The notes beneath the pieces are model-generated. The model was not told the DNA's origin and searched no databases. It saw only the letters and a list, made by a program, of their open reading frames with translations. The translations under genes were made by a program, and so were the position numbers. Below, piece after piece: positions 55,323 through 63,303 of a stretch of DNA of 64,000 nt; position 1 is the stretch's first letter, and every line of letters starts with the position of its first letter. Source of the DNA: Mucilaginibacter sp. (GTDB lineage: Bacteria > Bacteroidota > Bacteroidia > Sphingobacteriales > Sphingobacteriaceae); contig JAUCSE010000006.1 of the NCBI GenBank assembly GCA_030445275.1, positions 1 to 64,000 on the forward strand, read 5' to 3'.

Positions 55323-55404
55323 ATTTAGTGATTTTGGTTAATGAATAGGCAACAGAGTTATTAAAAATAGCTCAGCAGGAGGTTTCAAGAAAGCAGCAGG
55401 ATAA

Positions 55405-55458
55405 TTATGCAGTGACGGGCACTCGAAAGAAGTGATGCAGCGTAAATAATCTTTTCAT
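55405..55458 (-). CDS. Micro-ORF 2 of the SusC leader (17 residues)
   Basis: It reads MKRLFTLHHFFRVPVTA, then TAA. Most differences from micro-ORF 3 are conservative (L/M, T/P, V/I), which suggests selection on the peptide or a recent duplication. The upstream context ATTAACCAAAATCACTAAGT is the same. Confidence 0.55.
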   Translation of the reverse strand: MKRLFTLHHFFRVPVTA

Positions 55459-55585
55459 ACTTAGTGATTTTGGTTAATTAATAAATGACAACATAACTAC
55501 TGCAGTATACTTTATAAAGTATAATTATAGTATATAACTTAAATATTCATTGGCTACTCAATTGTAATATTATTTCTAACAATAT

Positions 55586-55732
55586 TTATCCAAATTGTAT
55601 CAAAAGTTGCTCTTTCATATCAAATTTGGAGATTCTGAAATCTAATATAGCCTCTACGCTTTCACCCGCCGGAGATAGTTTTTTGGATGAGAGGACTCGA
55701 AAGAAATAGTGCAGTGTAAGCAATCTATTCAT
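55586..55732 (-). CDS. Micro-ORF 1 of the SusC leader (48 residues)
   Basis: It starts MNRLLTLHYFFRVL, clearly the same motif as the other two, and then runs on as SSKKLSPAGESVEAILDFRI and a short tail to a TAA at 55586. The ATG is preceded by ATTAACCTAAATTGAAAAGT. It begins about 95 bases downstream of the predicted transcription start. Confidence 0.5.
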   Translation of the reverse strand: MNRLLTLHYFFRVLSSKKLSPAGESVEAILDFRISKFDMKEQLLIQFG

Positions 55733-55833
55733 ACTTTTCAATTTAGGTTAATTAACAGGAATAAAAACCTCAAAAGAATTCCATAATGGACTAAACGATT
55801 GAGTAATTGTATATTATTTATAATCGGTTATAA

Positions 55834-55865
55834 CAAATATATATTAACAAAATCGTTTTACCAAA
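55834..55865 (-). promoter_or_regulatory. Promoter of the eleven-gene SusC operon
   Basis: On the minus strand TTTG (55865-55862), a 20-base spacer and TATATTTG (55841-55834) match the Bacteroidetes consensus. The spacer contains AAAACGATTTTG, an operator-like sequence in the same place as in the first SusC operon. A degenerate AACCGATT follows downstream of -7. The start site would be near 55827, giving a leader of about 640 bases. Confidence 0.65.
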
Positions 55866-56611
55866 ATTTATTATAAAGAATTATAAATTTTAATATTTTG
55901 ATTATAACAAAGCATACTACAATAAAAATACTTCAATAAATCAGGCTTTTAACTACCTTATTTTTAAATAAAACTACCAAATCACATACTTATGAGGCTG
56001 TATATTCAAACAAAAGAATACTTTATGACATCAAAAATTGATTAAAAATGTACGTTTTACATTTCCAATAGAAAAATCCATTTTTTAGCCGTCAATTATT
56101 TATTTCCCTGCGCATTATATTAATCAGATCCCTAAATTTAATAATACCAGGCAAGCTATTGCCCATTATGAAAAGCAAATGTTCGCACGGTTCGCTAAAA
56201 TCGGCCAGTCGACCACCGGTTCAAAACGTATTCCGCGAATCAAATGGCCATTAAATACTTAAAAAGTGTTGTAGACAATTTGGATTGGTCTCGCAATATC
56301 GGTCAGTTAAAAGATTGCCAAAGAAAACACCCTGGTTAGATGTAATTCATGAAAATATTTATCACCAACAACTATTCAAAAATCAGATAAACCCTTGCTG
56401 CTTGCCTCGACAATAAACAGCCTCTATGGCAAAAGATCCAGGCGCTCGTCCTACGGTGGTGCACTTTATCGGGTCAGTTTTCTTTTAGATCCTTTTAAAT
56501 AAGATACATTAACTATTTTTATTCGTTCTATCCAGCGAATGATTGCAACTGTAAAAGGCTTTGCCGAGATTTATCCAAATTAAACTCCATTGTTTAACAG
56601 TTAATATATTC
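55866..56611. other. Gene-poor stretch before the 5-oxoprolinase operon
   Basis: The left half is very AT-rich. Parts of 56140-56480 look like coding debris (for example around 56400, CTCGACAATAAACAGCCTC) but contain stops in every frame. No terminator or RNA gene was recognised. The long frame from TTG 56561 merely extends the pxpB frame upstream. Confidence 0.4.
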
Positions 56612-57328
56612 ATGCCAGAGGGAATCTTTAAAATTTATTACTTAAGTGAAGTGGCCGTCACAGTTGAGTTTGGACAACGAATTGCTCCAAATTTATTAAA
56701 TGCGGTTAATAGTTTAAACGTATTGCTTTACGGGCAACCATTTCCTGGTTTTAATACAACAGTGCCAGCCTATTCCACCCTGACTGTTTTTTATGATCCT
56801 GTTTTAGTGATCAAATCTGGTTTACCGGGAGCTGACTGCTTTGAAAAAGTATCCGGTTACCTGAATAATTTGAACCTTCAAAAGAAAACGGCTAAGCCGG
56901 CTACGGAAGATATAGTTACCATCCCAGTATGCTATGGCGGTGATTTTGGCCCCGATTTAGCCGAAGTAGCCGGTTTACACCAGATCAGTATAAAAGAAGT
57001 AATTAAGTTGCACAGTGCGGTCGTCTATAAGGTTTACATGATAGGCTTTGTACCAGGCTTTGCCTATTTAGGCGGGATGGATGAACGATTGTCCACGCCA
57101 CGCAAAGTAACACCCCGAAAATCGGTACCGGCCGGCGCCGTCGGCGTGGCCGGCCTGCAAACGGGCGTGTACCCATTGGAAACCCCTGGTGGCTGGCAGA
57201 TCATCGGGCAAACGCCTGTAAAATTGTTTGACCTGAATCGCAAGGAGCCATCATTATTAAAGCCTGGCGATACGGTAATCTTTAAGGCTATCGATATAAA
57301 AGAATTTAACAAATTAGCAACCGGTTAA
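56612..57328 (+). CDS. pxpB: 5-oxoprolinase subunit PxpB (KipI family)
   Basis: The 238-residue cytosolic protein is one of three subunits of the bacterial ATP-dependent 5-oxoprolinase, which opens 5-oxoproline to glutamate. Family signatures are AVTVEFGQRI near the start, VYKVYMIGFVPGFAYLGGMD (about 143-162), RKSVPAGAVGVAGLQTGVYP and LETPGGWQIIGQTP. The ATG at 56612 (MPEGIFKIYYLS) was preferred over a TTG at 56561 that adds 17 unrelated residues. It is the first gene of a pxpB-pxpC-pxpA-transporter operon; the next gene starts one base after its stop. Confidence 0.93.
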   Translation: MPEGIFKIYYLSEVAVTVEFGQRIAPNLLNAVNSLNVLLYGQPFPGFNTTVPAYSTLTVFYDPVLVIKSGLPGADCFEKVSGYLNNLNLQKKTAKPATEDIVTIPVCYGGDFGPDLAEVAGLHQISIKEVIKLHSAVVYKVYMIGFVPGFAYLGGMDERLSTPRKVTPRKSVPAGAVGVAGLQTGVYPLETPGGWQIIGQTPVKLFDLNRKEPSLLKPGDTVIFKAIDIKEFNKLATG

Positions 57329-57329
57329 T

Positions 57330-58322
57330 ATGCAAATAAGAATATTAAAGCCCGGCTTAATGAGCACCATACAGGATATGGGGCGTTATCAATATCTTTC
57401 TCAGGCAGTGCCGATATCAGGAGCTATGGATCGGTTATCGGCGCGTATCGCAAATAAGGCTTTGAGTAACGGAGATAATGCCGCTGTAATTGAATTTACT
57501 TATGCTGATGCAGAATTTATTGCTGAAACCGACCTGCTGATCTCTTATGCAGGGGACGGAGTCATATTAACATCAGGCGAACATCAATTACCGGCCGGAC
57601 GCCCTCTTTTTATCTTATCAGGAGCAATCATAAAACTAACGAATACCCCATCCGGTAGCCGCACCTATCTGGCCGTTGCCGGAGGATGGGATGTTCCAGA
57701 AATCTTAGGAAGTAAAAGCACGTACCTTGCTGCCGGATTTGGGGGATTGGATGGGCGGGCATTGAAACGGGCCGATATCCTGAAAAGTGAACAAAGATTA
57801 ACAGAGAGCACAAAAAAAATATTAAAAAGCCTGAGAGGCGATAAAGTCAATTACCCCGGATGGAGTATTGCCGTGCAAAGCTTTTTACCTGTAGATCGTA
57901 AAACGATAAGGGTGGTGCGGGGAAACGAATTTGATTGGTTTGATGCCCGAAGCATTAGCGTATTTTTGTCAACATCATACATCGTCGGCCGGCAAAGTAA
58001 CCGCATGGGATATCATTTAGAGGGCGCGATGATAGCGCGTACAAAGAAGAATGAATTACTAAGTTCAGCCGTAATGCCGGGCACCATACAAGTTACCGGC
58101 AGCGGCAGTATGGTACTTTTAATGGCCGATTGTCAGACTACCGGGGGATATCCGCGTATAGTACAGGTGGCGGCGGTAGATATGCCCTTATGCGCCCAGT
58201 TGAAACCAGGGGATTCCATTTTTTTTAAAGAGATCAGCCAGCGTGAAGCAGAAATGCTGTATATTGAACGTGAACAAGAATTGCAACAGCTAACCATTGC
58301 TGTACAAAGCAAATTTTTATAA
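57330..58322 (+). CDS. pxpC: 5-oxoprolinase subunit PxpC (KipA, biotin-dependent carboxylase-like)
   Basis: The 330-residue subunit shows the family start IRILKPGLMSTIQDMGRYQY with PISGAMDRLSARIANKAL. SRTYLAVAGGWDVPEILGSK, IRVVRGNEFDWF, RQSNRMGYHLEGAMI and PGTIQVTGSGSMVLLMADCQ TTGGYPRI follow in order. Length and order are normal for the family. It joins PxpB to form part of 5-oxoprolinase. Its gene starts right after pxpB and is followed by pxpA nine bases later, so the three subunits are made from one message. Confidence 0.94.
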   Translation: MQIRILKPGLMSTIQDMGRYQYLSQAVPISGAMDRLSARIANKALSNGDNAAVIEFTYADAEFIAETDLLISYAGDGVILTSGEHQLPAGRPLFILSGAIIKLTNTPSGSRTYLAVAGGWDVPEILGSKSTYLAAGFGGLDGRALKRADILKSEQRLTESTKKILKSLRGDKVNYPGWSIAVQSFLPVDRKTIRVVRGNEFDWFDARSISVFLSTSYIVGRQSNRMGYHLEGAMIARTKKNELLSSAVMPGTIQVTGSGSMVLLMADCQTTGGYPRIVQVAAVDMPLCAQLKPGDSIFFKEISQREAEMLYIEREQELQQLTIAVQSKFL

Positions 58323-58331
58323 AATAATAGC

Positions 58332-59093
58332 ATGCAAAGCATAGATCTAAATTGCGATATGGGCGAGGCATTTGGCAACTACCTCATGCCTAATGATGAT
58401 ACCCTGATGAAGTATATCACATCTGCTAACATAGCCTGCGGTTTCCACGCGGGCGACCCCGAAGTAATGCAGCATACGGTTGGCATGGCGATAAAAAAAG
58501 GCGTGGCTATTGGCGCGCACCCCGGTTTGCCTGATTTGCAAGGCTTTGGCAGACGTGAAATGAAGATATCGGCAAATGAAGCTTACCAGATGACCTTGTA
58601 TCAGATAGGTGCCTTATCGGGCTTTGTTAAAGCTGCCTACGGAAAACTTCACCATGTAAAGGCACACGGCGCTTTATACAATATGGCCGCTAAGGATACT
58701 AATTTAGCTAAAGCTATAGCCGAGGCCGTACACGATTTTGACTCCTCACTGATATTATACGGGCTGGCTGGCAGCGAAATGATTACCTGGGCTAAAAAAT
58801 TAGGTTTGGCTACCGCATCGGAAGTGTTTGCCGATCGTACTTACCAGGATGACGGTTCGCTTACCCCACGTACCCGAAGCGACGCACTGATCACAGATGA
58901 AAATCAGTCGATTGACCAGGTGTTGATGATGGTGAAGCAACAACAAGTCATATCGACCAATAAAAAAACCATCAGTCTTACGGCCGAAACATTATGCTTG
59001 CACGGCGATGGTTCACATGCCGTTGAATTCGCCAAAAAGATCAGCGAAAAACTGAAAGCCGAAGGCATCAGCATTAAAGCCCCGGTGAGATAA
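58332..59093 (+). CDS. pxpA: 5-oxoprolinase subunit PxpA (LamB/YcsF family)
   Basis: The 253-residue subunit starts SIDLNCDMGEAFGNYLMPND, the unmistakable LamB/YcsF signature, with NIACGFHAGDPEVM (about 33-46), GAHPGLPDLQGFGRREM, VKAHGALYN, EVFADRTYQDDGSLTPRTR and LCLHGDGSHA. It carries the likely active site that hydrolyses the phosphorylated 5-oxoproline. It is complete and closely packed: the transporter gene begins at the base after its stop codon. Confidence 0.96.
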   Translation: MQSIDLNCDMGEAFGNYLMPNDDTLMKYITSANIACGFHAGDPEVMQHTVGMAIKKGVAIGAHPGLPDLQGFGRREMKISANEAYQMTLYQIGALSGFVKAAYGKLHHVKAHGALYNMAAKDTNLAKAIAEAVHDFDSSLILYGLAGSEMITWAKKLGLATASEVFADRTYQDDGSLTPRTRSDALITDENQSIDQVLMMVKQQQVISTNKKTISLTAETLCLHGDGSHAVEFAKKISEKLKAEGISIKAPVR

Positions 59094-60275
59094 ATGAAAA
59101 AGCAGCACAATTGGAGTGTCTTAGCAGGTGCCGCTTTCCTGATGGCCTCGTCTGCTATTGGGCCTGGTTTTTTAACACAAACTGCTGTATTTACCGCGCA
59201 GTTAGGTGCCAGTTTTGGTTTCGTGATTTTATTATCTGTTGCACTTGATGCTATTGCCCAGCTCAATATCTGGCGCATTATTGCGGTAGCCGAAAAACCT
59301 GCGCAAGACATTGCCAATCAGCTTTTACCCGGCCTGGGTTATTTTATTTCGTTCCTGGTGTTTTTGGGTGGTATGGCGTTCAATATCGGCAATATTGCGG
59401 GGGCCGGTTTGGGCCTGAATGTGCTGTTTGGCGTAAGCGTTGGGCAGGGTGCTGTCATGAGTGCTGTCGTGGCCATCGGTATATTTATTTATAAAGAATC
59501 AGGAAAGGCTATGGATTTGTTTGCTAAGTGCATGGGCTGTCTGAAAATAGTGCTGGCCCTATATGTTGCTTATATTAGTAACCCGCCACTGGCCGAAGCG
59601 GCTATCCGGGCAGTAAATCCCACGCAATTTAGCTTTAGCGCGGTACTTATCATTGTTGGTGGCACAGTTGGCGGTTATATTACTTTTGCGGGCGCTCATC
59701 GTTTACTGGATGCGAAGATAACCGGTCAGCAAAGTTTGCCTGTAGTTAATCGTGGCGCATTAAGCGCCATCGGATTAGCATCGCTCATGAGATTGCTGTT
59801 GTTTATCGCTGCTTTAGGTGTTATAACTGCCGGGGGAAAACTCGATCCTGCTAATCCGGCGGCCTCTATATTTCAACTGGCTGCCGGGCAGATTGGGTAC
59901 AAACTTTTCGGGGTAATCATCTGGGCGGCCGGAATATCTTCAGTAGTTGGTTCGGCTTATACGTCTGTTTCCTTTATCAGAAGTTTTAGCCCGCTGATAT
60001 TGCAATGGAATCGCGAAATTATTACTGGCTTCATTATTGTATCCTGCTGTATTTTTTTGGCGATAGGTAAACCGGTGAAAATACTATTGGTAGTGGGAGC
60101 CATTAACGGCTTTATATTACCAATTGCCTTGGGCGTGATGTTGGTTGCGGCTTATCGCTCAAAAATCATAGCAACATACAAACAACCTTTATGGCTTACT
60201 ATTTTAGGTGTGCTGGTAGTCGGCACCATGACCTGGATGAGCATTGGTGCCATAACACAGATGATAGGACATTAG
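59094..60275 (+). CDS. NRAMP-related transporter (YcsG-like) of the 5-oxoprolinase operon
   Basis: The 393-residue protein has about 11 hydrophobic helices. It begins SSAIGPGFLTQTAVFTAQLG, the broken first helix of the NRAMP fold. It lacks the Asp-Pro-Gly and Met-Pro-His metal-binding motifs of true metal carriers, so metal transport is unlikely. In Bacillus the homologous ycsG lies beside ycsF, and here it directly follows pxpA. Uptake of 5-oxoproline or a related acid is a reasonable inference. The protein ends MSIGAITQMIGH. Confidence 0.85.
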   Translation: MKKQHNWSVLAGAAFLMASSAIGPGFLTQTAVFTAQLGASFGFVILLSVALDAIAQLNIWRIIAVAEKPAQDIANQLLPGLGYFISFLVFLGGMAFNIGNIAGAGLGLNVLFGVSVGQGAVMSAVVAIGIFIYKESGKAMDLFAKCMGCLKIVLALYVAYISNPPLAEAAIRAVNPTQFSFSAVLIIVGGTVGGYITFAGAHRLLDAKITGQQSLPVVNRGALSAIGLASLMRLLLFIAALGVITAGGKLDPANPAASIFQLAAGQIGYKLFGVIIWAAGISSVVGSAYTSVSFIRSFSPLILQWNREIITGFIIVSCCIFLAIGKPVKILLVVGAINGFILPIALGVMLVAAYRSKIIATYKQPLWLTILGVLVVGTMTWMSIGAITQMIGH

Positions 60276-60388
60276 TTTTAAAACGGCTTATCGCGGTAAA
60301 CCGTAAAAGTTACCGTAGTTTAATTAAAACAAAACTACTAAGTGAAACAGATTATAGTTTGCCAAAATCAACCCATTATTTATCAAAA

Positions 60389-61330
60389 TCAAACAATTTG
60401 ATTACGGATTTCGAGTGGAGACAATGAGGTTTGTTTTTTGAAGAAACTGGAAAAATGAGACAATTGTTCAAAACCCAGGCTGTATGCAATTTCTGAAATA
60501 TTCCAATCTGTTTGCTTCAATAGTATCTTGGCTTCCTGTATCAAACGATTAGTAATATGTTCAGTGGTCGTTTTTCCCGTATTTTCTTTCAGCACTTTAT
60601 TCAGGTGGTTGCTGTGAACCGAAAGCCGGTCTGCATAATCTTTTGCGGTTCTTAGGCTAATCTTTTGTTCCGGCGCGGCAATCGGGAATTGCCTTTCCAG
60701 CAATTCGATAAAAAGGGAAGATATCCTGGCCGATGCGTTATGGGTATAGTTATAAGTAGTTAACGGTTCCAGCTTTTGTCCATTATGGATCATTTCCATC
60801 AGAAAGTTTCTGATCAGGTCATATTTATACAAGTAAGCTGAAGCCATTTCTTCCTGCATTTTCTTGTAAATCAAAACCATATTATCTGCCTGCGATTCAG
60901 AAATCTGGAAGACAGGGCATGCCCCGGGCCGAAATAAAGGAAGATCATCCAGAACCATACCGCTTTTCGAAGGTAAAAGAAAATCACCGGTAAAAACACA
61001 GAAATAGCCTTTCTGATCCTCATTCAGGGGCACCCAGCGGTAAGGAATTTTAGGCGTGGCGAACAACAACGCGTACTTTTCTACTTCAATTACCTTGTCC
61101 GCATATTCGACAAGGCTCTTCCCCCTGATCAGGCTAACCTTATAATACTCCCGTTGATTGTACACCATCGTGCGCGGATCTGCTTTGTACCTGGTAACCA
61201 GATCAGCAACACTGAATACATTGAAATGGCCTATTTCCTTTTTTATACCTGGAGGTAACAGAGAATCTACATTTTCCTGCGTTGCCCTGGCGGTGTCTTT
61301 ATAAAAGTCATCAATGGTTAATGCTTTCAT
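60389..61330 (-). CDS. AraC-family transcriptional regulator
   Basis: The 313-residue regulator has an N-terminal ligand-binding half (SLIRGKSLVEYADKVIEVEK...) and a C-terminal AraC domain (about 205-310): RTAKDYADRLSVHSNHLNKV, TTEHITNRLIQEAKILLKQT and WNISEIAYSLGFEQLSHFSS then FFKKQTSLSP. It is divergent from the SDR gene at 61499, with 168 bases between the starts, and probably controls it. This AraC-SDR pairing is very common in Bacteroidota. Confidence 0.92.
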   Translation of the reverse strand: MKALTIDDFYKDTARATQENVDSLLPPGIKKEIGHFNVFSVADLVTRYKADPRTMVYNQREYYKVSLIRGKSLVEYADKVIEVEKYALLFATPKIPYRWVPLNEDQKGYFCVFTGDFLLPSKSGMVLDDLPLFRPGACPVFQISESQADNMVLIYKKMQEEMASAYLYKYDLIRNFLMEMIHNGQKLEPLTTYNYTHNASARISSLFIELLERQFPIAAPEQKISLRTAKDYADRLSVHSNHLNKVLKENTGKTTTEHITNRLIQEAKILLKQTDWNISEIAYSLGFEQLSHFSSFFKKQTSLSPLEIRNQIV

Positions 61331-61467
61331 TTGTTAATTGAATTAAATAATCCCCTTTCTGATGATTACCTATCAAATATACGCTTTCGCCTAGTTTAAT
61401 TATAGGTGTTATTTGAATCTGATAAACAATGGATTGAATTGAATAAACCAGGTATCTAAAGCCATTT

Positions 61468-61475
61468 TACTTTTG
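61468..61475 (+). promoter_or_regulatory. Probable -7 box of the SDR gene
   Basis: TACTTTTG matches TAnnTTTG and lies 23 bases before the ATG at 61499. No good -33 TTTG is found at the usual 19-20 base spacing, which fits a promoter that needs the AraC activator. Confidence 0.4.
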
Positions 61476-61498
61476 TGTCATTATTAAAAAAGTAAAAA

Positions 61499-62272
61499 AT
61501 GGAACTTAAAAATAACACCATATTGATAACCGGGGGCACAAGCGGCTTCGGGTTGGAATTTGCCAAAAGGCTGCTGGAATTAGGGAACACGGTGATCGTA
61601 ACAGGTAGGGATCCCGTTAAATTGGCATCGGCTAAAAGGAATTTGGCTGGTTTACATACTTTTCAAAGCGATGTAAGCAATCCGGAAGAAATAGCAAATC
61701 TTTATAAAACGGTAATAGCGCAGTTCCCTAAACTCAATGTATTAATTAATAATGCCGGTCAAATGCGCAAGATCAGCCTGCATGACACCTCGATAGGCCT
61801 TTTGGATATCACGCGTGAAATAGAAACCAATTTGATGGGCCCTATCCGTATGGTGCAGGCGTTTCTTCCTCACTTAAAACAAATACCATCCGCAGCTATA
61901 TTAAATGTGACATCAGGCCTCGCCCTTGTTCCGTTTCCGATATCCCCGATCTACGGAGCCACCAAATCAGGGTTGCGTTCCTACACCAAATCACTCCGTG
62001 TACAACTGAAAAATACAAGAATCAAAGTATATGAATTAATTGCCCCCGCAGCTAAAACACCTTTAAACGATGCATTCCGCAATTTGGATGGCTATAATGT
62101 AAAACAAATGGATCCCATTGAACTAGTGGATATAGCTCTTAAAGGTATAGAAAAGGATAAATATGAAGTATATCCGGGTATTGCCCGTATACTATATTCT
62201 ATGAGCCGGATAGCTCCTGGATTTATGTTAAAAACGCTAAGTAAAGCAGGCGCAAAGGAAATGGTTGGGTAA
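61499..62272 (+). CDS. SDR-family oxidoreductase (DltE-like)
   Basis: The 257-residue short-chain dehydrogenase starts NNTILITGGTSGFGLEFAKR, with the cofactor loop TGGTSGFG (10-17), FQSDVSNPEEIA and LINNAGQM. The catalytic block is SGLALVPFPISPIYGATKSG with Tyr and Lys in YxxxK. The first-block wording (TGGTSGFGLEFAKR) matches DltE-like SDRs, whose substrates are not known. Its start lies 168 bases from the divergent AraC gene. A DUF2147 gene follows on the same strand after 48 bases. Confidence 0.9.
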   Translation: MELKNNTILITGGTSGFGLEFAKRLLELGNTVIVTGRDPVKLASAKRNLAGLHTFQSDVSNPEEIANLYKTVIAQFPKLNVLINNAGQMRKISLHDTSIGLLDITREIETNLMGPIRMVQAFLPHLKQIPSAAILNVTSGLALVPFPISPIYGATKSGLRSYTKSLRVQLKNTRIKVYELIAPAAKTPLNDAFRNLDGYNVKQMDPIELVDIALKGIEKDKYEVYPGIARILYSMSRIAPGFMLKTLSKAGAKEMVG

Positions 62273-62320
62273 TCAAATCAACAACAAAACACTAATCATT
62301 CATTTTTATTTAAAATTCAC

Positions 62321-62788
62321 ATGAAAAGGATATTTTTTTCAATTGTTACTCTCATACTTATGGTTTCCTCATCTATCGCCCAAACTACAGGCGGCGATAA
62401 AGTACTTGGCATATGGCTTAGTGAAAAGAAGGATGCAAAAATTGAAATTTTTAAATCAGGTAATAAATATTCGGGTAAGCTGATTTGGGGAGACGAAATG
62501 TACGAAGCCGATGGCAAAACGCCTCTAAAGGACACAAAAAACCCGGATGCGGCTTTGCGTACCAGGTCACGGTTAAACCTGGTATTTATATCTGAACTGG
62601 CTTACGATAATGGAGCATACACTAACGGACATTTATATGATGCACGTAGCGGAAAGACTTATAGTTTAAAAATGAAATTGAAAGAAGACAATAAATTAGA
62701 AATGCGTGGGTTTTACGGCATTTCCTTATTTGGCCAAACAATGCAATGGACAAGGATTAAGAATAATACGAAAATTACAACCAACTAA
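62321..62788 (+). CDS. DUF2147-domain secreted protein
   Basis: The 155-residue protein has a signal peptide (MKRIFFSIVTLILMVSSSIAQ, about 1-21). The DUF2147 beta-barrel-like domain follows: VLGIWLSEKKDAKIEIFKSG, NKYSGKLIWG, NGHLYDARSGKTYSLKMKLK and LEMRGFYGISLFGQTMQWTR. Length and motif order are normal for the family, which is periplasmic or exported and of unknown role. It may share a message with the SDR gene upstream. Confidence 0.88.
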   Translation: MKRIFFSIVTLILMVSSSIAQTTGGDKVLGIWLSEKKDAKIEIFKSGNKYSGKLIWGDEMYEADGKTPLKDTKNPDAALRTRSRLNLVFISELAYDNGAYTNGHLYDARSGKTYSLKMKLKEDNKLEMRGFYGISLFGQTMQWTRIKNNTKITTN

Positions 62789-62836
62789 TTTAAAATACAA
62801 TGCAACATATTGCTTTTGGCGAACTGTAAAATAGAA

Positions 62837-62901
62837 ATGAAGTATTAACAAACAAGTCACTAATAATTAAATCATTACCTAATTGTTTGTTAATACTTCA
62901 T
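62837..62901. repeat. Inverted repeat with 19-bp perfect arms
   Basis: ATGAAGTATTAACAAACAA (62837-62855) and TTGTTTGTTAATACTTCAT (62883-62901) pair at all 19 positions around 27 bases. The arms are AT-rich and no T run follows, so it is not a usual terminator. It lies 49 bases after the DUF2147 stop. Confidence 0.85.
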
Positions 62902-63303
62902 GGGTTATGTAACTGGCTAGCGCCCACACCTAAGGCATTATACAGGTTAGGAGATGTCAATAAAAAACGATTATCTCTTAAGAATGAACGTACCAAAGTT
63001 TCTTATTCCAGGGGCGTTTTTCCCAAACCGAAGCTTTTCGGATAATAATAAACGCCTGTGACAACTTTTGCAACACGCCCTCTTCTAACAAAGCATGGGG
63101 ATGCCTGTCTACTGATCTCGACCATTGCATGAGTTCACCCCTTCGATAAACCTACCCTTCCTGCAAATGTGTTTTAAGATATTCCAGTGCCGAATTTTTT
63201 TTACTTTTTACAAAGTTTACTATAAACCAACGATTATGTAAGTATTTTTATTAAAAACTCATGCAGATCAATGCTCAGCAAACAAATTATTTTCTCGCGT
63301 ACG
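62902..63303. other. Gene-free stretch
   Basis: No recognised gene. A 50-codon minus-strand frame at 62978-63130 (MQWSRSVDRHPHALLEEGVL...) is open but has no family look or clear ribosome binding context. Confidence 0.4.

Noticed and set aside
62978..63130. 50-codon minus-strand frame
   Set aside because: No domain, no neighbour in operon, and short enough to occur by chance.
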